Source: Planctomycetota bacterium (GTDB lineage Bacteria; Planctomycetota; UBA1135; UBA2386). Taken from it: a DNA stretch of 37,287 nt. Below the pieces are notes generated by a model. The model saw only the letters and a list, made by a program, of their open reading frames with translations, did not search any database and was not told the origin of the DNA. Location of the stretch: contig CANEYR010000033.1 of NCBI GenBank assembly GCA_947444055.1, positions 1-37,287 on the forward strand, in the 5' to 3' direction. Positions 9,128 through 17,182 of the stretch are shown one piece after another. Position numbers and translations under genes: made by a program. Positions within the stretch are counted from its first letter, which is position 1. Every line of letters begins with the position of its first letter.

Positions 9128-9146
9128 AGGCCGAGCGGTTCGGCCT
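9128..9146 (-). promoter_or_regulatory. Hairpin in the leader of the beta-helix gene
   Basis: A perfect 7-bp inverted repeat AGGCCGA / TCGGCCT with a 5-base loop lies 31 bases upstream of the beta-helix ATG, inside the divergent intergenic region 9097-9322. It could be an RNA hairpin in the 5' leader or a dyad protein site. No clear sigma-70 promoter pair was recognised in this region on either strand. Confidence 0.35.
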
Positions 9147-9322
9147 TCAGGACCCAAGGCAAAGTAGGTTGCTGCGTGAAGCTGTCGTGAAGAGCACGTG
9201 ACCCTTCGAAGAACCGAGGGAGCAGTGAACGCGCACGTGCCAAGATGCGATGAAGACAAGGTCAATCGATGCGGAGTCGGCTGCTCGCGCTGTCGCCGTG
9301 TGCGACATTTGCCCGCCAACTC

Positions 9323-10246
9323 ATGCGCCTCCTTCGCTCTCCCTCGTGCCGCGCCGCCAGCCTGGTCGGCGCCTGCGTTCTCCTCGGCAGTTGCGGCAAC
9401 AGCGAACGCCGCCCCCTCGCCACCGCGCAGCCCGACATTCGCATCGATGCGACCAACGCGCTGGCCGTCGCGAGCAGCGCCTACCACGCCGCCTTTGGAC
9501 CGGTGCGCCTGGCTCGCGTCGCCAGCGCCTTCTTCGACGTGCCGCCGCCACCACCACCGAGCTCACCTTCTTCGCAGCCAATCGTCGTGCAAGAAGTCGC
9601 CGGCCCGGAAGGCGGCACTGCGATCTACAGCTGGGGCGATCGCGACGGCGACGAGAGCTACTCGACCGGCGACACGTTCACGGTCGCGTTCTCTGACTAC
9701 GGCGACAGCGGCAGCGTGCTCGCCGGCGCCTTGGTGTTCGATGACGTCGCCATCGATGGCGATCTGGTGACCAGCCTCAACTGGATGCTCGCGGCCCGCC
9801 TCGATCTCTTGGCGCTGCGCCTCACCGTCGGCGAAGTGAGCACCACCGTCACCGGCACCTTCGACTTCGCGCGCGAGAAGCGCGCCACGGTGCAACTGAT
9901 GTCGTTGACAGCGACCACCGACGTGCAACTCGGCGTGCGCACTTTGCACAGGGGCAGCGTCATCGACCGCAACGACTACGTGTTGGACTTCACCATGGGG
10001 CTCTTCGCCGAAGGCTCGGTCGACGACCCGCTGCTCGGCGGCGCGCTGACGTTCCACACCGAAGGGGCGATGACGGGCCTGCAGTTCCTCCCGGATCCAT
10101 CGGCGGGCGCGTTCACGATCGAAGGGGCGGACGGCACCACGCTGACTCTGGTGGCGCTCGACTTCTTCACCTTGGAGATCCAGGTCGACGAGAACGGTGA
10201 TGGCGAGGTCGATGTGACGATCCCCGCCGAGTGGGCCACGCTCTGA
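9323..10246 (+). CDS. Lipoprotein of unknown function
   Basis: About 307 residues from ATG 9323. The N-terminus gives a good lipoprotein signal (ACVLLGSC). A low-complexity proline/serine stretch (VPPPPPPSS, about residues 73-83) is followed by a beta-rich acidic domain. A calcium-loop-like acidic stretch occurs at about residues 105-113 (GDRDGDESY) and another at the C-terminus (DENGDGEVD). The frame is open back to an ATG at 9269, but that start would put 18 extra residues before the signal peptide. It is divergent from the beta-helix gene. I do not recognise the family; Asp/Gly-rich motifs suggest Ca2+-binding, which is inference. Confidence 0.7.
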   Translation: MRLLRSPSCRAASLVGACVLLGSCGNSERRPLATAQPDIRIDATNALAVASSAYHAAFGPVRLARVASAFFDVPPPPPPSSPSSQPIVVQEVAGPEGGTAIYSWGDRDGDESYSTGDTFTVAFSDYGDSGSVLAGALVFDDVAIDGDLVTSLNWMLAARLDLLALRLTVGEVSTTVTGTFDFAREKRATVQLMSLTATTDVQLGVRTLHRGSVIDRNDYVLDFTMGLFAEGSVDDPLLGGALTFHTEGAMTGLQFLPDPSAGAFTIEGADGTTLTLVALDFFTLEIQVDENGDGEVDVTIPAEWATL

Positions 10247-10559
10247 TCGACGCGTCATCAGACTCACCTACCGGCGGCGTCGGCTCGCAGAACCGACCGC
10301 GCCGAGGCACGGCGGACATCGGCAGAGACGCAGATTCTTCTGCCCGGCAATCGGCTGCGAACAGCCCCAGCACCGCCCACGTCTCCACACTCGCCCCCAG
10401 CCCGCATTCGCCCAGTCCCGGCCACTGTCGCTGGTTTCGACACCGTCGCTGCACGCATCACCGCGGCCCGAAGTGCCCTTCAGAACGGCACGTCAACCAG
10501 CCGAGATGCTTGACAGTTCGTTCCACGAGACCCTAACAAGGCCCCCTCAACCCACCCGC
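10247..10559. other. Intergenic region before topA
   Basis: No coding signal is convincing in these 313 bases. A weak inverted repeat (GGCAGA...TCTGCC, 10320-10343) may terminate the upstream lipoprotein gene. The only promoter-like element is near the right end (10510-10539). Confidence 0.5.
10510..10539 (+). promoter_or_regulatory. Candidate sigma-70 promoter of topA
   Basis: A consensus -35 box TTGACA (10510-10515) is followed after 18 bases by TAACAA (10534-10539), which matches the -10 consensus only partly. Transcription would start near 10546, leaving a leader of about 14 bases before ATG 10560 with no evident ribosome binding site. Confidence 0.4.
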
Positions 10560-13316
10560 ATGGCAAGCAGCAAGCAGCAGGGCACGCCCGTCGTCATCGT
10601 CGAATCGCCCGCCAAGGCTCGCACGATCGCCAAGTTTCTCGGCTCCGATTACCGCATCGAAGCGAGCATCGGGCACATCCGTGACTTGCCTTCCGACGCC
10701 AGCGAAGTGCCGGCCGAACTGAAGAAGGAGAAGTGGGCCAAGCTCGGCATCGACGTCGAGCACGACTTCAAAGCGCTCTACGTGGTGCCCGCCGACAAGC
10801 GCGAGCACCTCAAGAAGCTGCGCGCGATGGTCAAGGACGCCTCCATCGTCTACCTCGCGACCGACGAAGACCGCGAAGGCGAGTCGATCTCCTGGCATCT
10901 CGTGCAGGAGCTGCAGCCGAAGTGCGAGACCAAGCGCCTGGTGTTTCACGAGATCACCAAGTCGGCGATCCTCGAAGCGCTCGAGCACCCGCGCGAAATC
11001 GACATGGATCTGGTCGAGGCGCAAGAAACGCGGCGCGTCGTCGACCGGCTCTATGGCTACACGGTCTCGCCGCTGTTGTGGAAGAAGGTGCGACCCAAGC
11101 TGTCCGCTGGCCGCGTGCAGAGTGTCGCCGTTCGCCTGATCGTCGAGCGGGAACGCGAACGCATGCGCTTCCTGCCGGCGGAGTATTGGAGTCTCGATGC
11201 GGTGCTCGCCGCCAGCAGTGGTGCCGCCAGCAGTGGTGCCGCCAGCAGTGGTGCCGCCAGCAGTGGTGCCGCCAGCGAAGACGCGCCGTTCACCGCCGCG
11301 CTGCAAGGCCTCGGCGCCGACCGCGTCGCCACCGGCCGCGACTTCGACCCGGACACCGGCAAGCTGAAGGACACGGCCAAGGCACTCGTCGTGCTCGGCG
11401 AAAAGCAGACGACCGCGCTCGCGAACGAACTCGCGGGCCAGCAGGCCACCGTGCTCGACGTCGAGCAGAAGCCCTACACCGAGCGCCCGTATCCACCGTT
11501 CACGACGTCGACGCTGCAGCAAGAGGCGGCGCGCAAGCTGCGCTACGCCGCGCAGCGCACGATGCGCGGCGCCCAGCGCCTCTACGAGAACGGCTTCATC
11601 ACCTACATGCGCACCGACTCGACGACGCTCAGCACGCAAGCAGTGGCTGCCGCGCGTTCTCTGATCGGGCTTCAGTTTGGACCGCAGTACCTTCCCGACG
11701 CGCCGCGCCAATACGCAACCAAGGTCAAGAACGCCCAGGAAGCGCACGAAGCGATCCGACCAGCGGGCAACGAGTTCGTGCATCCGAGTGCCTTGCCGGC
11801 CGACATGGGTGCTGACGAACGCGCCCTCTACGAACTGATCTGGCGGCGCACCGTCGCTTGCCAGATGAAGGACGCCAAGGGCCAGCGCACAACAATGACG
11901 CTCGGCATGCAGACCTTGGCCTCTGGCCAAGCGAAGTTTGTCGCCACCGGCAAGACCATCGAGTTTGCCGGCTATCGCCTCGCCTACATCGAAGATCTCG
12001 ATGACGCCGAAAGTGAACTGGCCGAAGCCGAACGTGTGCTGCCGGACTTGAAGGCTGGCCACAAGGCGACCGCGCGCGAACTGAAGCCCGCTGGCCACAC
12101 CACGCAACCGCCGCCGCGCATCACCGAAGCGGGACTCATCAAGGAACTCGAGGCGCGTGGCATCGGCCGCCCGTCGACCTACGCCGCGATCATCGAGACG
12201 ATCGTGCGTCGTGAGTACGTGTTCAAACGAGCAACGGCCTTGGTGCCGACGTTCACCGCCTTCGCAGTCGTCGACCTGCTCGCGCAATACCTCGGTTGGC
12301 TCGTGGACTACCAGTTCACCGCCAAGATGGAGGACGACCTCGACGAGATCAGCAACGGCAAGGCCAAGCGCATCGACTATCTCAAGCAGTTCTTCCTCGG
12401 CAGCGATGCGGCAACGGGCGGCACGCCTGGCCTGCGCGACCGCGTCAGCAGCGTCGAAGAGCACATTGACCCGCGCAAGATCTGCTCGATCCCGCTCGGC
12501 AACAATGCGAACGGCGAACTGGTCGAAGTGCGCGTCGGTCGTTACGGGCCGTTCCTCTCGTGCATGGACAAGCGCACCAGCGTGCCGGACGAGATGCCGC
12601 CGGACGAGATGACGCTGGCGAAGGCGATCGAACTGCTCGTGAAGGGCGGCGACGGGCCGAAGGTGCTCGGCACCGACGCCAACGGGCTGCAGGTGTTCGT
12701 CAAGGTCGGTCGCTTCGGCCCCTACTTCCAACTCGGCGAAGCGCCCGAAGCGAAGAAGGGCAAGAGCAAGAGCAAGAAGGCCGACAAGCCGAAGATGGCG
12801 TCGCTGCTCGTCGGCATGCAACCCGACACCGTGACGCTCGCCGAAGCCTTGGCGACGCTCGCGTTGCCGCGCACGGTTGGCACGGCGAAGACGCCAGAAG
12901 GCGGCGACGAACCGGTGCTGGCGGCCAACGGTCGCTTTGGTCCGTACCTGAAGTGGGGCAAGGACACGCGCAGCATCCCCGCTGGGCACACGCCGCTGAC
13001 CGTCGACATGACGTTGGCGCTGGCGTTGTTCGCGCAGCCAAAGACCGGCGGCAAGGGTCGCCCTGGAGCGCCTAGTCAGCAGAAGACGCGACGCGAACTC
13101 GGTGAGAGCCCCGTCACCAAGACTGTCATCAAGTTGCTCGATGGTCGCTATGGGCCCTATGTCACCGACGGCACCACCAACGCCTCGCTCAACAAAGACG
13201 AGAACCCGGACGAGCTGACGTTGGCGCGCGCGCTCGATCTGTTGGCGGCGCGGGCAGCGAGGGGGCCGGCGAAGAAGAAGCCGGTGCGCCGCGCCAAGAA
13301 AGCGGCGAGTTCGTAG
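10560..13316 (+). CDS. topA: DNA topoisomerase I
   Basis: A 918-residue type IA topoisomerase that relaxes negative supercoils. The N-terminal Toprim domain has IVESPAKA (about 13-20) and the acidic DEDREGE motif (102-108). The catalytic tyrosine is Tyr349 in GFITYMRTDST. The GIGRPSTYA motif follows later. The C-terminus carries Toprim_C-type repeats (GRYGPFLS, GRFGPYFQ, GRFGPYLKW, GRYGPYVT) with Lys-rich linkers and no four-cysteine zinc fingers, as in actinobacterial and planctomycete enzymes. I chose ATG 10560 because the conserved domain begins at once; the open frame reaches back to 10473. An Ala-Ser-Ser-Gly repeat interrupts the protein near residues 217-239. A large antisense open frame here is a composition artefact. 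Confidence 0.97.
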   Translation: MASSKQQGTPVVIVESPAKARTIAKFLGSDYRIEASIGHIRDLPSDASEVPAELKKEKWAKLGIDVEHDFKALYVVPADKREHLKKLRAMVKDASIVYLATDEDREGESISWHLVQELQPKCETKRLVFHEITKSAILEALEHPREIDMDLVEAQETRRVVDRLYGYTVSPLLWKKVRPKLSAGRVQSVAVRLIVERERERMRFLPAEYWSLDAVLAASSGAASSGAASSGAASSGAASEDAPFTAALQGLGADRVATGRDFDPDTGKLKDTAKALVVLGEKQTTALANELAGQQATVLDVEQKPYTERPYPPFTTSTLQQEAARKLRYAAQRTMRGAQRLYENGFITYMRTDSTTLSTQAVAAARSLIGLQFGPQYLPDAPRQYATKVKNAQEAHEAIRPAGNEFVHPSALPADMGADERALYELIWRRTVACQMKDAKGQRTTMTLGMQTLASGQAKFVATGKTIEFAGYRLAYIEDLDDAESELAEAERVLPDLKAGHKATARELKPAGHTTQPPPRITEAGLIKELEARGIGRPSTYAAIIETIVRREYVFKRATALVPTFTAFAVVDLLAQYLGWLVDYQFTAKMEDDLDEISNGKAKRIDYLKQFFLGSDAATGGTPGLRDRVSSVEEHIDPRKICSIPLGNNANGELVEVRVGRYGPFLSCMDKRTSVPDEMPPDEMTLAKAIELLVKGGDGPKVLGTDANGLQVFVKVGRFGPYFQLGEAPEAKKGKSKSKKADKPKMASLLVGMQPDTVTLAEALATLALPRTVGTAKTPEGGDEPVLAANGRFGPYLKWGKDTRSIPAGHTPLTVDMTLALALFAQPKTGGKGRPGAPSQQKTRRELGESPVTKTVIKLLDGRYGPYVTDGTTNASLNKDENPDELTLARALDLLAARAARGPAKKKPVRRAKKAASS
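11208..11276 (+). repeat. 15-bp in-frame tandem repeat inside topA
   Basis: The unit gccgccagcagtggt occurs four times exactly plus a 9-base partial copy, encoding repeated Ala-Ala-Ser-Ser-Gly. It lies between WSLDAVL and EDAPFTAAL, a surface-loop position in type IA topoisomerases, so length changes by whole units would probably be tolerated. Confidence 0.95.
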
Positions 13317-13408
13317 CGCCGCTCGCAGTCGAGCCCGCTGGTCAGCGCGCAATGGCTGGATCGCCACCGCCATGCCCGCGTAGGCTGTGACACTTCTCGA
13401 CCCGGCCA

Positions 13409-14143
13409 ATGACAGCTCCTCATCCGAAGATCGCGACGCGTTACGCGCAGGACGGCGACAAGTCGGCCTATCTGCGCCTGCTGTTCGATCGTGGCGCACC
13501 GCACTACGACCGCATCAATGGCTTCGGCTTCTTGTGGACGGGCGGCCTGTATCGACGGCGGTGCTTGAGGAAGGCGGGCCTGCGTCCCGGCATGAACGTG
13601 CTCGACATCGCCTGCGGCACCGGCCCGGTGACGCGTGCGATCCTCGACGTGCTGCGTGGCAGTGGAACGGTGGTCGGTGTCGACCCAAGTCCCGGCATGC
13701 TCGCGGTGGCGACCCAGCGCGTGCCGACCGCACAGTTTCGCGAAGGCCATGCCGAGGCGATCCCAGCCGAGGCCGCCAGCGCCGACTTCCTATCGATGGG
13801 CTTCGCGTTGCGTCACGTGACCGAGCTCGAGAGCGCCTTCCGCGAGTACCGGCGCGTCTTGCGTCCAGGTGGTCGTGTGCTCGTGCTCGAAGTGTCGCGC
13901 CCGCGCACACGGCTTGGGCTGGTTGTGGCCCGCACCTACTTCCGCGACATCCTGCCGTGGCTGACACAGCTGTTCACTGGCAGCCGCGACGCGCGCGAGA
14001 TGATGAGCTACTACTGGGAGACGATCCTTGCCTGCGTGCCGCCGGACACGATCGTGGCGGCGTTGCGCGCCGTCGGTTTCACAGATGTGCAGCGGCGCAC
14101 GGAGCTCGGCATCTTCAGCGCCTTCACGGCGCAAGCGCCCTGA
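13409..14143 (+). CDS. ubiE: UbiE/MenG-like SAM-dependent methyltransferase
   Basis: A 244-residue class I methyltransferase, probably the C-methyltransferase completing menaquinone (demethylmenaquinone to menaquinone). An N-terminal FDRGAPHYDRIN resembles the UbiE start region. SAM motif I is VLDIACGTG (64-72), followed by VVGVDPSPGML, a GFALRHV segment matching the UbiE G-x-R-N-V region, and a VLRPGGRVLVLE motif. SYYWETILACVPP near the C-terminus also fits UbiE-like proteins. It starts 92 bases after topA on the same strand. Quinone methylation is the likeliest role, but a related small-molecule methyltransferase cannot be excluded. Confidence 0.8.
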   Translation: MTAPHPKIATRYAQDGDKSAYLRLLFDRGAPHYDRINGFGFLWTGGLYRRRCLRKAGLRPGMNVLDIACGTGPVTRAILDVLRGSGTVVGVDPSPGMLAVATQRVPTAQFREGHAEAIPAEAASADFLSMGFALRHVTELESAFREYRRVLRPGGRVLVLEVSRPRTRLGLVVARTYFRDILPWLTQLFTGSRDAREMMSYYWETILACVPPDTIVAALRAVGFTDVQRRTELGIFSAFTAQAP

Positions 14144-14184
14144 CCAGTCTCGCCACAACCGACGTGTCGCCCGAGCACCTCCAG

Positions 14185-14478
14185 ATGGCCTTCTCTAAAC
14201 ACCTCAAGCAAACCGAACCCACCATCATGAGCACCCTCGAAAAAGCACAGCGAGAGAGCCACGCCCGCGGTCGCGCCGAAGGCCAAGCCGCAGCTCAGGC
14301 CGCAGCTCAGGCCGCAGGTCAGGCCCACACCCTGGGGCGCCTACTCACCAAACGCTTCGGCCCAATGCCAGCCGAGTTCGCGGCTCGCATGCAAGCCGCA
14401 TCGCTGCCCGACCTCGACATCTGGACCGACCGGCTGCTCGACGCCAAGAGCCTGAGCGACGTGTTCGCCACCACCTGA
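14185..14478 (+). pseudogene. 3' remnant of an Rpn-family (PD-(D/E)XK) protein with DUF4351-like tail
   Basis: The 97-codon piece ends in LLTKRFGPMPAEFAARMQAA and then LDIWTDRLLDAKSLSDVF, which matches the DUF4351 tail of Rpn recombination-promoting nuclease/putative transposase proteins. The usual hinge (RAEGQ repeats) precedes it. The nuclease domain of roughly 200 residues that should come first is absent: UbiE coding ends at 14143, about 40 bases upstream. The same frame stays open through the UbiE gene, but that part reads as low-complexity antisense-type sequence. It could in principle still be translated from ATG 14185, but looks like a truncated leftover of a mobile gene. Confidence 0.65.
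14287..14322 (+). repeat. 12-bp tandem repeat in the Rpn remnant
   Basis: Three copies of gccgcagctcag (the third with one substitution) encode Ala-Ala-Gln/Ala-Gln units in the hinge before the DUF4351-like tail. Confidence 0.9.
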
Positions 14479-14529
14479 CCCCGCCCGTCTATGCCCGCCG
14501 CCGGGGCAGAGCCTGCGAACTTGCCGCCG

Positions 14530-15210
14530 TCACGGCTTCTGCAACACCACCCACGCCTTCGTCGGGTCAACACTGTCGCAGACCGAACGCAGCCGCCACG
14601 GATCGAGGGCGAGCCATTGGTCGATGTCGGGGCGACCGATCTCGATGCCGTTCCAGGTATCGGGGCGCGGCCCTTGCCCGTTCCACGGCTTCGTCTTCAC
14701 CAAGAACTTGAACAAGCCCTGCGGCCGCAGCACACGGAAGGTGTCGCGCACGTAGTCGGTGATGACCTGCTTGTCGGGGATGTGCTGAAAGACTTGGAAG
14801 CTGAGCGCCAGGTCGAAGTGTGAACTGGGTAGACCGGTGAGCGTGCGGCCGTCACCGAGATGCACCTGCACGTTGGCCGACTTCTTCAGGTACTCACGCG
14901 CTTGCGTCACCATGCTGGGCGCGATGTCAATGCCGTGCACCTCGGCAAACAACACGCCAAAGAACTGCAGCATGCGGCCGATGCCGCAGCCAATCTCGAG
15001 CAGGCGCATGTCATGACGCAGTTCCTTGTGCAACAGCCCGAGCACTTCGAAGGCGTCACGGCAGCCCGACAACGCAAAGTCGAAGCCGTCGTGTTCGTTC
15101 GTGTTGATGTAGTAGCGAGCGTTCTCGCCCCCGCGCGCATCCCAATCGTTGCGCATCCAATCGGTGACACTGGCGGGCGAAGGAGCGCTGCGGCGGTTGT
15201 CTTCGGTCAT
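14530..15210 (-). CDS. Class I SAM-dependent methyltransferase
   Basis: A 226-residue methyltransferase from ATG 15210; upstream in-frame starts at 15246 and 15288 are possible but add unconserved sequence. SAM motif I is LLEIGCGIG (70-78), followed by VHGIDIAPSMV, the acidic GDGRTLTGLP segment, FDLALSFQVFQHI and VLRPQGLFKFLVKT. The N-terminal DWMRNDWDARGGENARYYIN resembles the start of Methyltransf_11/25-type proteins often found with sugar-modifying genes, but no such neighbour is present. The substrate is unknown. It is divergent from the toxin-antitoxin pair, with about 100 bases between the two starts. Confidence 0.8.
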   Translation of the reverse strand: MTEDNRRSAPSPASVTDWMRNDWDARGGENARYYINTNEHDGFDFALSGCRDAFEVLGLLHKELRHDMRLLEIGCGIGRMLQFFGVLFAEVHGIDIAPSMVTQAREYLKKSANVQVHLGDGRTLTGLPSSHFDLALSFQVFQHIPDKQVITDYVRDTFRVLRPQGLFKFLVKTKPWNGQGPRPDTWNGIEIGRPDIDQWLALDPWRLRSVCDSVDPTKAWVVLQKP

Positions 15211-15297
15211 TGGCGGTTCCAGGTGGCAAGCAACATAGCCCATCGTGCGCACCATTTCTGGTTCTGCGATCAAGGCCTTGCGAGCCATGTCGATATA

Positions 15298-15308
15298 GCT
15301 AACTTAGC
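15298..15308 (+). promoter_or_regulatory. Palindromic operator of the toxin-antitoxin pair
   Basis: A perfect dyad GCTAA-C-TTAGC sits 3 bases before the antitoxin GTG. A TATAGC sequence at 15294-15299 overlaps its left arm and could be the -10 box. Binding here would block transcription, as expected for autorepression by a Phd/YefM-type antitoxin. If TATAGC is the -10, the transcript would start only a few bases before the GTG and be nearly leaderless. Confidence 0.55.
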
Positions 15309-15311
15309 CTT

Positions 15312-15608
15312 GTGAAGACTGCCAAAATCAGTGAGCTGAAAAACAACCTCAGCCGGTTCCTCGCCTATGTCCGCCGCGGCGGCACGGTGCGTGTGTTCGA
15401 CCGCGATGTGCCGGTTGCGGACCTGACGCCATGCCACTGCTCAACCACCGATGCGTCCGGAGAAGAAGCACTCGCCGCGCTTGAGCGCGACGGACTGCTG
15501 CTGCGAGCGACCACCAACCTGCCCGATGACTTCCTGCGACGCCGCCTGCCAAAGGCCAAGGCTAGTGTCGTGCAGGCCTTGCTGGATGAACGCAAGGACG
15601 GCCGATGA
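15312..15608 (+). CDS. Phd/YefM-type antitoxin
   Basis: A 98-residue protein starting with GTG. The N-terminus (KTAKISELKNNLSRFLAYVR, then VRVFDRDVPVADL) is the typical Phd/YefM DNA-binding fold, whose dimer binds a palindromic operator. The C-terminal half (LPDDFLRRRLPKAKAS) is the likely toxin-neutralising arm. It overlaps the downstream PIN toxin by four bases (ATGA). Regulation is probably by binding of the antitoxin, or the antitoxin-toxin complex, to the dyad just upstream. Confidence 0.88.
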   Translation: MKTAKISELKNNLSRFLAYVRRGGTVRVFDRDVPVADLTPCHCSTTDASGEEALAALERDGLLLRATTNLPDDFLRRRLPKAKASVVQALLDERKDGR

Positions 15609-16033
15609 GATTCTGGGACAGCTCCGCCCTCGTTCCGCTCATCCTGCAAGAGAACGAGACTGAAACCATGCGCGCCGTGATGGCGACGGATTCGCAGCTC
15701 TTGGTTTGGGTCACGACTGGGGTCGAATTGGCGAGCGCGATCTGGCGACGATCTCGCGGCGGCGAGTTGAGCGAGCCGGCGCGCACCGCGGCCCTGACCG
15801 CGTTGACGGAGCTTGAAGGCGCCTGGAACACCGCCGTCGACATCGTGCAGATCGCCGCCCGTGCTCGGCGCATCTTGGCCACTCACCCGCTGCGAGCGGC
15901 GGACGCCTGCCAACTCGCCGCCGCTTTGCACCTTTGCCGCGAACGCCCAGGGACGATCGAATTCGTCACCCTGGATGATCGGTTGGCGGAGGCGGCCCGC
16001 AAAGAGGGCTTCCGCGTGTTGCCGACGCCGTGA
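15605..16033 (+). CDS. vapC: VapC-like PIN-domain toxin (ribonuclease)
   Basis: A 142-residue PIN-domain protein. The acidic metal-binding residues are visible: Asp5 (FWDSSALV), Glu41 (GVELASAIW), Asp100 (RAADACQLAAAL) and Asp124/Asp125 (VTLDDRLAEAA). PIN toxins are Mg2+-dependent RNases that typically cleave tRNA or rRNA and are held inactive by the cognate antitoxin. All catalytic residues are present, so it is probably active. It overlaps the antitoxin by ATGA and ends 21 bases before the convergent RNA ligase stop codon. Confidence 0.9.
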   Translation: MRFWDSSALVPLILQENETETMRAVMATDSQLLVWVTTGVELASAIWRRSRGGELSEPARTAALTALTELEGAWNTAVDIVQIAARARRILATHPLRAADACQLAAALHLCRERPGTIEFVTLDDRLAEAARKEGFRVLPTP

Positions 16034-16054
16034 GCGGCAGCGGCGATGTCGCGG

Positions 16055-17071
16055 TCACGACTCGGTGTAGTCGGTGCGCTTGTCGTCGAGCAAGTAGTCG
16101 TCCGAGAGGAACTTCATGACCACGCGTCCGAGGCGCGGGTCGGTGCGCTCAGAGCGCGGCCGCACCACCACCCCTTCGCGAATGTGCTTGTCGTCAAACA
16201 TCGTCTTGCCGGTCGCGTGCTGCTTTACCGCACTCAAAGAGAACGGCCCCTGCCACACGACTGGCGCGGCCGGCACCGCGAACTGCACGAGGCATGCCTG
16301 CAGTGCGTCCCAATCGAGATAGCGCTCGCCGACCATCAGATCGAAGGCCGCAAAGCCGAGGCTGCTCAGGTGCCCGTAGTGAAACGACTGCACGCCGCGC
16401 CCATAAGTCTCGCCGTAGAGAATGACGCGCTCGTGGTCCTTGGCGAAGTGTTCGAGCAGCGCCACGACCGACGGCATCGTGAACGGCAGCCAATACGGGT
16501 TCTCATGCAGGCGCTGGTCCGGCATCGCCCGCCGCACGTTGTGGCTGCCGCCCATGCGCTCGCCGCGCACGATGCCGACGCGAACGTTGGTGCCGTGCAC
16601 CTTCTCGGTCAGCACCACCGGCTCGTCCGGCGCGAACACGTCGGGGAAGTTGCGCAGGTTCTCGAGGTCGGTGTAGCGCGGAAACCACGGATGGTCCGGC
16701 AGCGCGTCGCCGGCGAAGGGCCGGATCGGCGGCATGAACTTCGTGATGCCGAAGTGCTCTGCCATGTTCGAGCCAATGGGCCAGCTCGCATCGTCAGGTG
16801 CCACGAGAAAGCCGTACGAAGGCACGCCGCGCAGCCGCGCGCACTTGACGCGGCCGTTGCTCAGATACTGCGTCACGCCAAAGCGATCGCTGTGCTCCTT
16901 GGGCACCATCGAACCGGGCGGCACGTAGACGACTTTGTCGCCGGGCTGGTAACGGCCCTTCGGCACCACCACCTGCCAGCCGAGCACGTGCGCGATCTCC
17001 AGTCGATCGGCGCCAGGATGCACCGCGATCGAATCGACAACGGCCACGGGAACGATCAGAGTGCTTGCCAT
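16055..17071 (-). CDS. RNA ligase, DraRnl (DRB0094/Rnl5) type
   Basis: A 338-residue ATP-dependent RNA ligase. Nucleotidyl-transferase motifs are in order: motif I with the adenylated lysine Lys157 (EKVHGTN), motif III ILYGETYG (Glu221), motif IIIa LGFAAFDLM, motif IV REGVVVRP (Glu299) and motif V VVMKFLS (Lys320). The N-terminal 120 residues (ADRLEIAHVLGWQVVVPKG, then YQPGDKVVYVPPG) form the OB-like domain typical of the Deinococcus DraRnl family, which seals nicks in RNA with a 3'-OH strand on a DNA or RNA template. I chose ATG 17071, preceded by AGGG, rather than 17107. It is divergent from nadA. A role in RNA repair after nuclease damage is likely; that it counters the adjacent PIN toxin is speculation. 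Confidence 0.88.
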   Translation of the reverse strand: MASTLIVPVAVVDSIAVHPGADRLEIAHVLGWQVVVPKGRYQPGDKVVYVPPGSMVPKEHSDRFGVTQYLSNGRVKCARLRGVPSYGFLVAPDDASWPIGSNMAEHFGITKFMPPIRPFAGDALPDHPWFPRYTDLENLRNFPDVFAPDEPVVLTEKVHGTNVRVGIVRGERMGGSHNVRRAMPDQRLHENPYWLPFTMPSVVALLEHFAKDHERVILYGETYGRGVQSFHYGHLSSLGFAAFDLMVGERYLDWDALQACLVQFAVPAAPVVWQGPFSLSAVKQHATGKTMFDDKHIREGVVVRPRSERTDPRLGRVVMKFLSDDYLLDDKRTDYTES

Positions 17072-17182
17072 GAATGCGACCCTTAGAGACTGACGCTGTG
17101 AATGCAAGCCGGTGGCGACGACACCGTTCTAGCACTTGCCGTCGTCGAAGGCGGCGGCCTTGCAGATCGCCCGGCGGCACCG

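Noticed and set aside
10320..10343. 6-bp inverted repeat after the lipoprotein gene
   Set aside because: Stem is short, loop is 12 bases and there is no T-run; too weak to list as a terminator.
10533..13499. 988-codon open frame antisense to topA
   Set aside because: Composition is Arg/Ala/Leu/Val-rich shadow protein from GC-rich third positions; topA motifs on the other strand are unmistakable.
13387..14184. Upstream part of the frame that contains the DUF4351-like tail
   Set aside because: It overlaps ubiE completely and reads as Arg-rich shadow; no Rpn nuclease motif is present.
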